The notes: generated by a model from the letters alone, not told the origin. A stretch of 34,349 nucleotides of DNA from an uncultured Pseudomonadales bacterium (GCA_905478195.1 CAJQHM010000050.1:1-34349); one strand, 5' to 3'. Positions 1 through 10,757 are shown, counted from the stretch's first letter. A program made the numbers and translations.

Positions 1-99
1 GCTGCTGCCACGGGTGGCCTGCGCCTTTGTCCGACTATTTATAATACTGAACAGCACATTGACCGTGCTATCGCCGGAGTGCGTGCTTTGATGGGCTAG
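1..99 (+). CDS. C-terminal end of a class V aminotransferase (partial)
   Basis: Reading frame 1 is open from the window edge to a TAG and encodes 32 residues. The stretch LRLCPTIYNTEQHIDRAI resembles the usual end of PLP-dependent class V aminotransferases (cysteine desulfurase or isopenicillin-N epimerase-like), where an R-x-S/C-P-x-x-Y-N-T segment precedes a helix with E-x-x-I-D. The catalytic lysine and the rest of the gene lie outside the window, so the substrate cannot be named. The identification rests on this short C-terminal pattern only. Confidence 0.6.
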   Translation, partial: AAATGGLRLCPTIYNTEQHIDRAIAGVRALMG

Positions 100-333
100 G
101 CCTAAGCGACAAGAATAACGATTATTTGGTGGAGGCGGGGGGAGTTGGTCTAACTGTTGAGCATTGAGTCTCCGCCGTGGAAAAGGTAGTGAAAATAGAG
201 AAAGATCGGGGCACCAACAAGTTAACAACTTAAGGGCCTAATATAAGCTATCTTCCCCCAGCAGTGGCATCATAGAAACGGAGCTTACGTTGTTAAAAGG
301 GTAGTACCCCCAATATTTTCAAGGTGAATTGTC

Positions 334-1884
334 ATGGCATTCAATAGACGCACTTTCCTCCGGCAGGGCATGCACGTTACTACACTGCTGGCGGCAAGCA
401 CATTGTCTGCATCCGCATTGGGAGCAACCCGGCTAGCTAGGGTTACAGCTAATCCATTTTATTTGGGCGTGGCCTCCGGCGACCCCCGACCTGACTCCGT
501 GGTTATTTGGACACGATTGGCGCGTGAAACACTGGGCAATGCGCTTAGCAGAAACGAGCCCGTGGCGGTGGACTATGAGATAGCTGAAACTGCCAATTTC
601 TCAACTATTTATCGTAAAGGGAGTGCAGCCGCCTTGCCGGAATTAGGTTATTCCGTGCACCTGGACTTGCAAGGCTTGAACCCGGGCAAAGAATATTACT
701 ACCGCTGGATGCTTGGTGGTGAAGTTAGCAACGTGGGCAGAACTAAAACAGCGCCAGCACTAGATGCTACGACTGAGAGCTTCCGCTTTGGCTTTGCTTC
801 CTGCCAACAATATGAGCACGGCTACTTCACCGCGCTGGATCATATGGCGAAAGAACGCTTCGACTTGATTGTGCACCTCGGAGATTATATTTATGAAGAA
901 ACCTGGGGAGCCAATAATGTTCGCCATCACAATGCACCGGAAATTTATACGCTGGATGATTACCGCGCGCGATATGAACTGTACAAGCAGGACCCAGATT
1001 TACAGGCTGCTCACGCATCTGCTCCCTGGGCAGTAACCTGGGATGATCATGAGGTTGACGATAACTACGCTAACGCTATTGCCGTCGATGAGCAAACCCC
1101 GAAGCAGCTACTAATTCGTCGGGCTGCTGCCTATCAAGCTTTCTATGAGTTTATGCCCATACGTTTACCGTCCGGCAGACAGGGGGCTTCGATGCAAATT
1201 TATCGCCCTTTGCAATTCGGTACGTTAATGGACATGATAATACTGGATACTCGCCAGTACCGTAATGATCAGGCCTGTGGCGACGGCATGAAACCGAGCT
1301 GTGATCAACATCGAGAGCCTAATAGAACTCTATTGGGAGAGGCTCAAAAAGACTGGCTATTCAAACGCCTACGCACTAGTGGTTCGACCTGGAACGTAAT
1401 GGCGCAACAAGTAATGATGGGGCGTTTGTTGCGGCGCAATGAACAAGAAGAGGAAATGTTCTTGATGGATATCTGGGATGGCTATCCCGACGAGCGAGAT
1501 GAATTATTGGCAAGACTCAAATCGGCACAAACACCCAACCCGATTGTGCTGACAGGCGATATACACAGTAATTGGGTAAACAATATCCTGTCCGACTTCA
1601 GCAATGAGAGCAGTGAAGTTATTGCAACTGAATTCGTTGGCACCTCAATTACCTCTGGGGGTGATGGTTCTGATGCCAGCAACACTGCCGCACAAACACT
1701 TTCTGACAATTCCCATGTCAAGTTCTACAATCGCCAGCGCGGCTATGTCAGCTGTTATCTCAGCAAAGATTTGTGGCAATCAGATTACAAAATTTTGGAT
1801 AAGGTGAGCGAGCCCGGTCATCCCATAAGAACCCGTGCTTCGTTTGTAGTAGAGGCTGGTAATCCTGGCGCACTTGAGGCCTAG
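334..1884 (+). CDS. phoD: PhoD-family alkaline phosphatase, Tat-exported
   Basis: 516 residues, a usual length for PhoD-type phosphodiesterase/phosphomonoesterases, which release phosphate from organic esters in the periplasm or outside the cell. The N-terminus has a twin-arginine motif RRTFLRQ (residues 5-11) followed by a hydrophobic stretch ending near ASALGA, so folded export by Tat is expected. An N-terminal beta domain contains SGDPRPDSVVIWTRL (about 49-63). Metallophosphatase motifs follow: FASCQ and LGDYIYEE (about 181-190), TWDDHEVDDNY (about 235-245), LDTRQYR and TGDIHSNW (about 408). These residues bind Ca/Fe in the family. The ATG has AAGGTG about seven bases upstream. It stands alone, with 234 bp before it; I saw no clear Pho box there. 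Family call is firm; the exact substrate is not known. Confidence 0.92.
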   Translation: MAFNRRTFLRQGMHVTTLLAASTLSASALGATRLARVTANPFYLGVASGDPRPDSVVIWTRLARETLGNALSRNEPVAVDYEIAETANFSTIYRKGSAAALPELGYSVHLDLQGLNPGKEYYYRWMLGGEVSNVGRTKTAPALDATTESFRFGFASCQQYEHGYFTALDHMAKERFDLIVHLGDYIYEETWGANNVRHHNAPEIYTLDDYRARYELYKQDPDLQAAHASAPWAVTWDDHEVDDNYANAIAVDEQTPKQLLIRRAAAYQAFYEFMPIRLPSGRQGASMQIYRPLQFGTLMDMIILDTRQYRNDQACGDGMKPSCDQHREPNRTLLGEAQKDWLFKRLRTSGSTWNVMAQQVMMGRLLRRNEQEEEMFLMDIWDGYPDERDELLARLKSAQTPNPIVLTGDIHSNWVNNILSDFSNESSEVIATEFVGTSITSGGDGSDASNTAAQTLSDNSHVKFYNRQRGYVSCYLSKDLWQSDYKILDKVSEPGHPIRTRASFVVEAGNPGALEA

Positions 1885-1979
1885 GAAATGCTTGACGAGT
1901 TTTAAGTCATTTTCTTAATGCTTTTGAAAGCTGCCTAGAGCACCGATAACGTAATATATTAAGCTTTTGGGGTGTTGTT

Positions 1980-2150
1980 ATGGAACTTGGTAATGACGGT
2001 GAGATGCTGCTAGCGGGGGGCCGGATTCGGTGTCGTCGTTGCAGTGCCCAGAGCAAGCGCACTAAGTTACGTTGTGGTGCTGACGCACAAGCTTGTTACT
2101 ATAGTTGCCGCACAGATTTGCTAAAGCTGATTTTAAAAGGAGAAGGCTAA
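1980..2150 (+). CDS. 56-aa Cys-rich small ORF, possible degenerate HGG-type protein
   Basis: ATG to TAA, 56 residues, with cysteines at 18, 21, 32, 39 and 43. The segment RCSAQSKRTKLRCGADA resembles the start of short HGGxSTGP-type proteins often found with phages and integrated elements (pattern R-C-x-A-x-S-K-R-T-x-x-x-C-x-x-x-A). The His-Gly-Gly end expected after the last cysteine is absent; the reading frame ends in a different tail (CRTDLLKLILKGEG). There is no good ribosome binding site. Its stop overlaps the start of the next ORF (TAATG). It may be an intact divergent small protein or a decayed relic. The resemblance is from memory and not tested. Confidence 0.4.
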   Translation: MELGNDGEMLLAGGRIRCRRCSAQSKRTKLRCGADAQACYYSCRTDLLKLILKGEG

Positions 2151-2224
2151 TGAAGCTAGCAATGCTCATTATTGCGCTTATTCCGCTGATTGTAATCATT
2201 ATGGGAATAATCCTGAGCCGGTAA
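2150..2224 (+). CDS. 24-aa putative single-pass membrane miniprotein
   Basis: ATG to TAA. The peptide is MKLAMLIIALIPLIVIIMGI plus ILSR: a charged N-end, one hydrophobic span of about 20 residues and a terminal arginine, as in bacterial single-span small membrane proteins. A strong ribosome binding site (AAAAGGAGAAGG) lies immediately upstream, and the start overlaps the upstream stop as TAATG, which suggests translational coupling. No function can be assigned. A hydrophobic short ORF can arise by chance in A/T-rich DNA; the ribosome binding site is the main support. Confidence 0.45.
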   Translation: MKLAMLIIALIPLIVIIMGIILSR

Positions 2225-2238
2225 TTATATAGTTGCCG

Positions 2239-2322
2239 CTTCCAGGGTTTGCCGCTCTTAGTCGTACCGTGCCTAAGTCTTCGTATCTGAACATCAGGTA
2301 ACTCAGGAGTTTTTCTTGGCAT
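2239..2322 (-). pseudogene. Possible N-terminal fragment of a tyrosine integrase
   Basis: On the minus strand an ATG at 2322 opens a frame starting MPRKTPELPDVQIRRLRHGT and continuing TKSGKPW. This resembles the first 25-30 residues of DUF4102-type phage/island integrases (M-P-K/R-x-x-x-E-L-x-x-x-Q-I-R-R-L). After KPW the similarity stops, and the frame runs into the antisense of the 24-aa membrane ORF. No catalytic core (R-H-x-x-R-Y) is present anywhere nearby. It is best read as a remnant left by loss of an element. The resemblance is short and remembered, so confidence is low. Confidence 0.3.
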
Positions 2323-2989
2323 ATACCCGCCATAAAGAATGTTGTAGAGACAGTAAGCGAGGTTATTGTAGGTATCAAGTTAACTCTGTTATTGCAGCGT
2401 TGAGGCTATGATTTTGTCGTTTTAAGTGATGGGAAATTACTGTCGAGTGGTACCAGTGGGCGGTAGAGAAATATCAATTAAATCAGTATTTTATACTTAC
2501 ATAAAGATGATACCTGCCTTAGTACCCGCCAAAGAACTAATTCTATAGTGCGTTTTACTCCTTTCAGAATGAGATGAGCAATCTCAACCTCTTTCTGTAA
2601 ACTCAATCAAAATGCCCGAAACGCCTGCCGTAGACTTTCCTCTAGGGGAGGGGTTTCCACTGTTGGTTCAGCCAAGGGGTATGTCAGCTATTGCGGAACT
2701 CATACACAACAGAAACGCCGACCGGAATAAATAGGAAAATACTGACCTCATATGGCGACTACCTGAAATAGATTGTTTCCGACGTTGGGTGGAATAGGGA
2801 GAATAGAGCATATACTGGAAAGGTCGGCTAGAGGTTGATTTTCAATAGACAGAGGGAGAGTGTAGAGGGTCTTGTCAGGCTAGTCAGCGTTGCCGCGCTA
2901 ATTTTGTGTTGTTAAGAACTATCTGATCCTAAGCGCGGTTTTAATCTGTCATTAGAATTTCAAATCGGTTAAAATTCGTACTGGATAAA

Positions 2990-3017
2990 GCACCCTAATT
3001 TTGATTTGATTGGGTGC
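2990..3017. repeat. Hairpin or operator-like inverted repeat upstream of smc
   Basis: GCACCC at 2990-2995 pairs with GGGTGC at 3012-3017. Pairing extends inward through AAT/ATT with a one-base bulge, leaving a loop of about nine bases. It lies about 85 bp before the smc ATG. No T-run follows on the plus strand, so it is not a plus-strand terminator. It could be a protein-binding site or a structured 5' leader. Confidence 0.4.
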
Positions 3018-3101
3018 GAATAATGACAGCTTGTGGGCAATCCCGGCACTTGCAATAACACACTAATCACTCAAGCAGTTTGCTAGTACCCAGAGACATT
3101 C

Positions 3102-6100
3102 ATGCGATTGAAATGCATCAAACTAGCCGGCTTTAAATCCTTCGTTGATCCCACCACCATCGATTTTCCGACCAACCTCTGCTCTGTCGTAGGCCCTAAC
3201 GGCTGCGGCAAGTCCAATGTCATCGACGCCGTGCGTTGGGTGATGGGGGAGAGCTCGGCGAAGAATCTGCGTGGGGAGAACATGACGGATGTTATCTTCA
3301 ACGGCTCTGGAGGCCGCAAGCCTGTTGGCCAGGCCAGTGTTGAGCTGGTGTTTGATAACCACGACCACAAGCTCACGGGTGAGTATGCCAACTTCGATGA
3401 GGTGTCTATCAAGCGCAAGGTCGATCGCGATGCGCAGTCTACCTATTCTCTGAACGGCACCAAGGTTCGCCGCAAAGACATTACCGATATTTTTCTCGGA
3501 ACCGGCCTCGGTGCGCGCAGCTATTCGATTATCGAGCAGGGCATGGTGTCACGCCTTATCGAATCGAAGCCTGAAGAGTTGCGTGTGTTTATCGAAGAGG
3601 CGGCGGGTATTTCCAAGTATAAAGAGAGGCGCCGTGAAACCGAAAATCGCATCAAGCGAACCAAGGACAATCTCGAGCGTCTGGAAGATATTCGTGAAGA
3701 ATTGGGGCGCCAACTCGCGCACCTGCAGCGGCAATCTGTCGCTGCCGAAAAATATGCCGAATTCAAGCAGCAGGAGCGCGATACGACGGCGAACCTGAAC
3801 GGGCTGCGCTGGCGCAGTCTCGATAATGAGTTGAGAGAAAATCAGGAAGCGATCAAGGGCCTGGAGATCAAGATCGAGGCGACGACGGCTGACCAGCGCG
3901 AGATCGATGCGAAGATCGAGGAGCATCTGTCTCACAACGCCGAACTCGCCGATGCCTTCGGCGAGGTGCAGGCGCGCTTCTATAGCCTGGGAAATAATAT
4001 CGCCAGAATAGAGCAGTCCATAGAGCACCATATAGAGCGTGTAGATCAGCAGAAGCTTGATCTGTCCGAGACCGAAGAGGCCTGGTCACAAACCAGAGAA
4101 GAGTTGGATGTCGATCTGAAGAGGATCACCCAGCTCGACGCGGAAATGCTCTCCATAACACCGGCCCTGGAAGAGGCCCGTGCAGCCGAGCTGTCCTCCT
4201 CGGAGTTATTGGCTCAGGCAGAACAACAGTTAACGCAGTGGCAGCTGGATTGGGATGCCTTCAATCAGCGTGCGGAAGAGCCGCGGCAGGTTGCCGAGGT
4301 AGAACAGTCCAGAATTCAGCAGTTGGACAATATCGTCGAGCGTGGCCTGGAGCGTAAGCGCAAGCTCGAAGACGAGAGTAGATCGCTCTCGGAAGGGCCC
4401 GTCGATGACTCGGCGGCCGAGGCCTCAACCGAGGTGTTGCTGCTGGAAGAGAATATCAATTCGATGCAGGCGAAGAATCGCTCCCTGAATCACTCCATCG
4501 AGGAGTATCGTGCGGCTCTGAGCAAGGGCTCTGACGATCTGAATGAGATTCGTAGCGAGCTGCAGACCGCAAAGGGCAAGCAGGCATCACTGGATGCGCT
4601 GCAGCAGGCGGCGCTAGGGCAAGATAACGAGTCCTTGAATCAGTGGCTGGGCAAGCAGGGGCTGGATAATCAGATCAGGCTGGCCGAGGGCATTAAGATT
4701 ACGGAAGGCTGGGAGCGCGCCGTTGAGATGGTTTTGGGTGATTCCCTGCAGAGTATCTGTGTGGAGGGCCTGGACAACATCGAGGCCATACTCTCGGAGT
4801 TGCCGCAGGGCAAGGTAGGGTTAATCGATGTGCGTGCCGCCAGAGGAGCGGCCGCCGGCGCTCAATTAGGTCTCACGCCTCTGACCGACAAGGTGAGCAG
4901 CGAATGGGGTCTGAGCGACATGTTGCGGGGCATCTATGTCGCCGATAACCTTAATCAGGCCCTGAGCCACCGTGGCGAACTGGGCCCGCAGGATTCGATT
5001 ATCACCGCCGATGGCGTTTGGCTGGGTGCTACCTGGTTGCAGGTAAGCAACTTCAGCAAACAGGATTCGATCGTCGAAAGGCGTGGGCTGATTTCGGATT
5101 TATATAAAAAAATCAAAAAATTAGAAGAAGAATCTAATTCTTTGCATGAGAAACAAATCGAGACCAAAGAGGCGCTAAGTCGAGACGAGGCGGAGCGCGA
5201 GCGGCTGCAGAGCGAGTTAGCTGAAAAGACCCAGCAGCACAGCGAATTGAAGTCACAAGTCAGCGCCCAGATGGCCAAGGTGGAGGAGGCGAAGCTGCGT
5301 AAGGGGCGCATTCACCACGAATTGGTAGAGCTGAACCGGCAGCTGGCCGTAGAGCAGGAGAATACGGCGGAGTCCCGCTCTCGGCTGCAGGAGGCTTTGG
5401 ACAGCATGGAGCAGGACGTCGGTGGGCGGGAGCGTTTGGAAGCACAGCGCGGAGAACGCCAGCTGTCACTTGAGTCATGCAGAGAAAATTCGAGAAAAGA
5501 CAAAGACTTAGCTCATGAGTTGGCATTAAAGCAACAGTCTGTTCAATCGCAGTTGCAATCTACACGAGAGACCATGGACAGGATGGCGACGCAGGTTCAG
5601 CGTAGTCGCGAGCGCATGGATTCCTTGCAGGAGCAGATCGCCACCGCCGATGAGCCCCTAGCGACGATGCGCAGTGATCTAGAGGGCCTGTTACAGCAGC
5701 GCCTGGAAGTCGAGAAAGAGCTAGCCGAGGCCAAGGCCAAGGTAGATGCCAATGAGCACGCGACACGTTCTCTGGAGCAGCAGCGCAATCAGGTCCTGGA
5801 GCAGATCAACACGATTCGTGAGAGCTTGATGCACAAGCGTCTCAAGAGTGAGGGCGCATCGGTCAAGAGAGACGGTATTCTGGAGCAGCTGCAACAGGCG
5901 AAGTTTGAATTGGAGGAGGTTCTGTCGAAGCTCCCCGAGGATCTGAGCGAAGAGCAGTGTGAGCAAGAGCTGGAGAAGCTGGGCAACCGGATTCAGCGCC
6001 TGGGCCCAATAAACCTGGCCGCAATCGACGAATATGCCCAGCAGTCAGAGCGCAAGGTCTACCTGGATAAGCAGAATGACGATCTGGTGAAGGCTTTGGA

Positions 6101-6614
6101 TACTCTGGAAAATGCGATTCGCAAGATCGACAAGGAGACCAGAACCCGATTTAAGGAAACCTTTGACAAGATCAACGCAGGCTTGCAGAACCTGTTTCCA
6201 AAAGTCTTCGGCGGGGGACACGCCTATCTGGATATGACTGGCGAGGATCTGCTGGATACGGGAGTGGCTATCATGGCCAGACCCCCGGGTAAGCGAAATA
6301 GCACGATTCACCTGCTCTCCGGTGGGGAGAAGGCGATGACGGCGATTGCCCTGGTGTTCTCCATATTCAGGCTGAACCCGTCGCCCTTCTGTATGCTGGA
6401 CGAGGTTGACGCGCCGCTAGACGACGCCAACGTTGGCCGTTACGCGAATCTGGTGAAAGAGATGTCCGAGAGCGTGCAATTCATTTTCATCACCCATAAC
6501 AAGATAACCATGGAGATGGCGAACCAGCTTCTTGGTGTAACCATGCACGAACCTGGCGTGTCGAGAATCGTCACGGTTGATATCGAAGAGGCTGCCGAGC
6601 TGGCAGCGATGTAA
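3102..6614 (+). CDS. smc: Chromosome segregation protein SMC
   Basis: 1170 residues, the normal SMC length. This ATPase dimerises through its hinge and, with ScpA/ScpB, compacts and segregates the chromosome. Order of domains: N-terminal ATPase head with Walker A GPNGCGKS (residues 31-38); long heptad-rich coiled coil (about 165-510, full of E, Q, L and R); hinge (about 515-655) with a glycine-rich patch; returning coiled coil; C-terminal head with the ABC signature LLSGGEKA (about 1070) and Walker B CMLDEVDAPLDDAN (about 1097-1110). It heads an smc-zipA-ligA block typical of Pseudomonas relatives. An A/T-rich patch with runs of seven and six A lies just after the hinge. No strong ribosome binding site is seen before the ATG. 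Confidence 0.97.
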   Translation: MRLKCIKLAGFKSFVDPTTIDFPTNLCSVVGPNGCGKSNVIDAVRWVMGESSAKNLRGENMTDVIFNGSGGRKPVGQASVELVFDNHDHKLTGEYANFDEVSIKRKVDRDAQSTYSLNGTKVRRKDITDIFLGTGLGARSYSIIEQGMVSRLIESKPEELRVFIEEAAGISKYKERRRETENRIKRTKDNLERLEDIREELGRQLAHLQRQSVAAEKYAEFKQQERDTTANLNGLRWRSLDNELRENQEAIKGLEIKIEATTADQREIDAKIEEHLSHNAELADAFGEVQARFYSLGNNIARIEQSIEHHIERVDQQKLDLSETEEAWSQTREELDVDLKRITQLDAEMLSITPALEEARAAELSSSELLAQAEQQLTQWQLDWDAFNQRAEEPRQVAEVEQSRIQQLDNIVERGLERKRKLEDESRSLSEGPVDDSAAEASTEVLLLEENINSMQAKNRSLNHSIEEYRAALSKGSDDLNEIRSELQTAKGKQASLDALQQAALGQDNESLNQWLGKQGLDNQIRLAEGIKITEGWERAVEMVLGDSLQSICVEGLDNIEAILSELPQGKVGLIDVRAARGAAAGAQLGLTPLTDKVSSEWGLSDMLRGIYVADNLNQALSHRGELGPQDSIITADGVWLGATWLQVSNFSKQDSIVERRGLISDLYKKIKKLEEESNSLHEKQIETKEALSRDEAERERLQSELAEKTQQHSELKSQVSAQMAKVEEAKLRKGRIHHELVELNRQLAVEQENTAESRSRLQEALDSMEQDVGGRERLEAQRGERQLSLESCRENSRKDKDLAHELALKQQSVQSQLQSTRETMDRMATQVQRSRERMDSLQEQIATADEPLATMRSDLEGLLQQRLEVEKELAEAKAKVDANEHATRSLEQQRNQVLEQINTIRESLMHKRLKSEGASVKRDGILEQLQQAKFELEEVLSKLPEDLSEEQCEQELEKLGNRIQRLGPINLAAIDEYAQQSERKVYLDKQNDDLVKALDTLENAIRKIDKETRTRFKETFDKINAGLQNLFPKVFGGGHAYLDMTGEDLLDTGVAIMARPPGKRNSTIHLLSGGEKAMTAIALVFSIFRLNPSPFCMLDEVDAPLDDANVGRYANLVKEMSESVQFIFITHNKITMEMANQLLGVTMHEPGVSRIVTVDIEEAAELAAM

Positions 6615-6734
6615 GCACCGCAGTCTTTCCCCAAAAAAGCCCGTTTAGATGCTAAAGAAATCACGGTAACTGTAAGATAACATTAAAAATTTTAACGTTT
6701 TTAAAACATTCTTATCAGATACTGTTGATTTCTT

Positions 6735-8684
6735 ATGAGTGGACGCGAATTAGTCATCTTGTTGTTGGGTTTTGCCATAGTCGCTGTGGTCCTGCGCGGC
6801 CTGTACGTGGCCATTAATGCGCGGCGTGGGCAGATCAAATTAGCCATCTCTAAAAACATCCCCCAGGACGTGGACTTAGAGGCTCTGGAGCTTGCCGAAT
6901 TGCCCGGTGGTGGCGCGAGAGTCGTTACCCGCTCACTGGAAGAAGTAAATCGGCAGAACAGTGCCCTGGACCTGGCCGAGACTAAGGCGAAGACACTCAA
7001 TCTTGCAGATACGGAGAATCATGATCATATTCCAGTGCTCATGGACGCGGTTGAACTGTCACAGATCAACACTCAGTCGTCTATAGATGAGCTCTATAAA
7101 GAACCCCATGAAGAACCCCATGAAGAACGCTATGAAGAGCCAGCTCAGGCAGCGGAACTAGAAAATCAATTCGACCAGCAAGACCAGGTAGAAGCCTATT
7201 CGGCGCCTGTGATGGATGCGGCTACCGATTCGCCTTACAACGAAGCGCATGAAGAGCCGGCGGCACAGACCCACAGTGTTGAAGTTTTTAACACTCAGGC
7301 GAGTCAGGATCCCAGTATCGGTGAAGGTTGGGACGATGAAGATGACTATGAGCGTGACGAAGTAGAGGCCGAAGTCGAGGCGGGTGATAGCTATGCAGCG
7401 CAACAACAAACCGAGGCTGAGTATGTAGATGAGGGCGACACCGACTCTGCGCTTTTCGATTACGAGGATGACGATACTCAAGAAGAGCTCGAATCAGAAG
7501 AGCGCCTTGAGCACAGGCAGACAGACACTATGAGCTCGGTGGCGCCGGACTACGATGATGCCGAAGTCGACGATGCTACTGAAGACGGTTTTGTTGAGCA
7601 ATCAGCTACCGATACGCCACAGGATGACAGTGCTCAATTTTCAGATGACGATGGTTATGCAGAAGACGAATTTGAGAACGATGTAGACGACTACGAAGAG
7701 ACAGCAGAGGCAGAGCTTGAGGAAGAGCCTTCTCTATTTGATGCAGATAGCAGCGCCGATGGTTTTTCGATGACTGCCGGCGAGCGGATTGGTGGTAATC
7801 CCCCGATTAGCACCGAGGTCGAACAATCAGAATTGTTCGATGAGTTTGACGAAGATGATCGAGGCGCGATGGAGAAGCCTAAGAAGAGAGCCTCTCTGTT
7901 TTCTCTATTTGGGCGAAAATCGAAGGAGCTTAAGAAGAAGCCAAAAGAAATTAATGACGCAATTGAATCGATTGAAGAGCCTGTCGCGGCAGTAGTAGAG
8001 GAGGCCGAGGAATTAGTTCAGCAAGAGCTTGCCAGCGAGCAGTGGGACGAGCCGGACGATGTTCTCTTCGATGACGGGCAAGATGCAGTTGCCGCGGAGC
8101 CTGCCTATGATGAACCAGACTATGAAGAACCTGCCTACGAAGAAGAAGCCTATGAAGAAGAAATTGTCGATGAGTTAGATCAGAAGCGCGCAGAATCCTC
8201 GCAGCCTCAAGCTGCGGACCCAGCCGCAGCCGACGAATTCGAACAGTCCGAGGTGTTGGTGCTCAATGTCACGGCTAAGAACGGCAGGGTGTTTACCGGC
8301 GATGACCTGCTCCACGTCTTGATTACGTCGGGGCTGAAATTCGGCGAGATGAATATTTTTCATAAGCGCCTGAGCAAAGAGCATCAGGGCACGGTCATTT
8401 TTAGCGTCGCGAATATGTTGAATCCTGGCACCTTCGATCTTAATAATATGGACGAATTTACTACACTGGGCATCAGTTTCTTCCTCGCTCTGCCATCGGC
8501 CATTAATAACCTCGATGCCTTTGAGCAAATGTTAGGCGTGGCGCAAGATATTCGTGATACGCTTGACGGTGATCTGAAGGACGATCATCGAAATGGGATG
8601 ACCGCGCAGACCATCGAGCATTACCGACAACGCGTACGTGACTTTGAGTTACGCCGCCTGAAGGCCGTCGCCGCCCGCGGATAG
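6735..8684 (+). CDS. zipA: Cell division protein ZipA with very long acidic linker
   Basis: ZipA anchors FtsZ to the inner membrane and helps recruit later division proteins. Residues 5-23 are the single N-terminal membrane span, followed by a basic stop and a conserved juxtamembrane part. Residues about 75-500 form a low-complexity linker extremely rich in D and E, with short repeats (EEPHEEPHEE at about 122-131; YEEP/YEEE units at about 458-477). A basic island, KPKKRASLFSLFGRKSKELK, interrupts it at about 381-400. The C-terminal FtsZ-binding domain (about 505-645) has the family features, including NVTAKNGRVFTGDDLL and FSVANMLNPGTFDL. At 649 residues it is about twice the E. coli length (328); the excess is all linker. 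No Shine-Dalgarno is visible before ATG 6735. Confidence 0.95.
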   Translation: MSGRELVILLLGFAIVAVVLRGLYVAINARRGQIKLAISKNIPQDVDLEALELAELPGGGARVVTRSLEEVNRQNSALDLAETKAKTLNLADTENHDHIPVLMDAVELSQINTQSSIDELYKEPHEEPHEERYEEPAQAAELENQFDQQDQVEAYSAPVMDAATDSPYNEAHEEPAAQTHSVEVFNTQASQDPSIGEGWDDEDDYERDEVEAEVEAGDSYAAQQQTEAEYVDEGDTDSALFDYEDDDTQEELESEERLEHRQTDTMSSVAPDYDDAEVDDATEDGFVEQSATDTPQDDSAQFSDDDGYAEDEFENDVDDYEETAEAELEEEPSLFDADSSADGFSMTAGERIGGNPPISTEVEQSELFDEFDEDDRGAMEKPKKRASLFSLFGRKSKELKKKPKEINDAIESIEEPVAAVVEEAEELVQQELASEQWDEPDDVLFDDGQDAVAAEPAYDEPDYEEPAYEEEAYEEEIVDELDQKRAESSQPQAADPAAADEFEQSEVLVLNVTAKNGRVFTGDDLLHVLITSGLKFGEMNIFHKRLSKEHQGTVIFSVANMLNPGTFDLNNMDEFTTLGISFFLALPSAINNLDAFEQMLGVAQDIRDTLDGDLKDDHRNGMTAQTIEHYRQRVRDFELRRLKAVAARG

Positions 8685-8711
8685 GCAGCCACAATCAGGC
8701 GTTAGTATTAA

Positions 8712-10757
<2,046 letters not shown>

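Larger units (their letters stand above)
2225..3101. other. 877-bp stretch without a convincing gene, upstream of smc
   Basis: Apart from the integrase-like fragment on the minus strand, I see no frame with coding character on either strand. Noted small structures: a direct repeat ACCCGCC(AT)AAAGAA at 2325 and 2524; an inverted repeat TGAGAT/ATCTCA at 2570-2586 with outer CAGAA/TTCTG arms; and a hairpin at 2990-3017. The length and lack of genes contrast with the tight packing elsewhere and suggest decayed DNA plus the smc promoter. Confidence 0.6.

Noticed and set aside
2641-2665. G/C-rich CCTC...GAGG stem as a terminator
   Set aside because: Stem of four pairs, no T-tail, and no gene directly upstream that needs it.
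3549-4031. Long open frame of 160 codons on the minus strand within smc
   Set aside because: It is antisense to the conserved SMC head and coiled-coil codons, has no ribosome binding site and no recognisable domain; it is a shadow of G/C-rich codon use.
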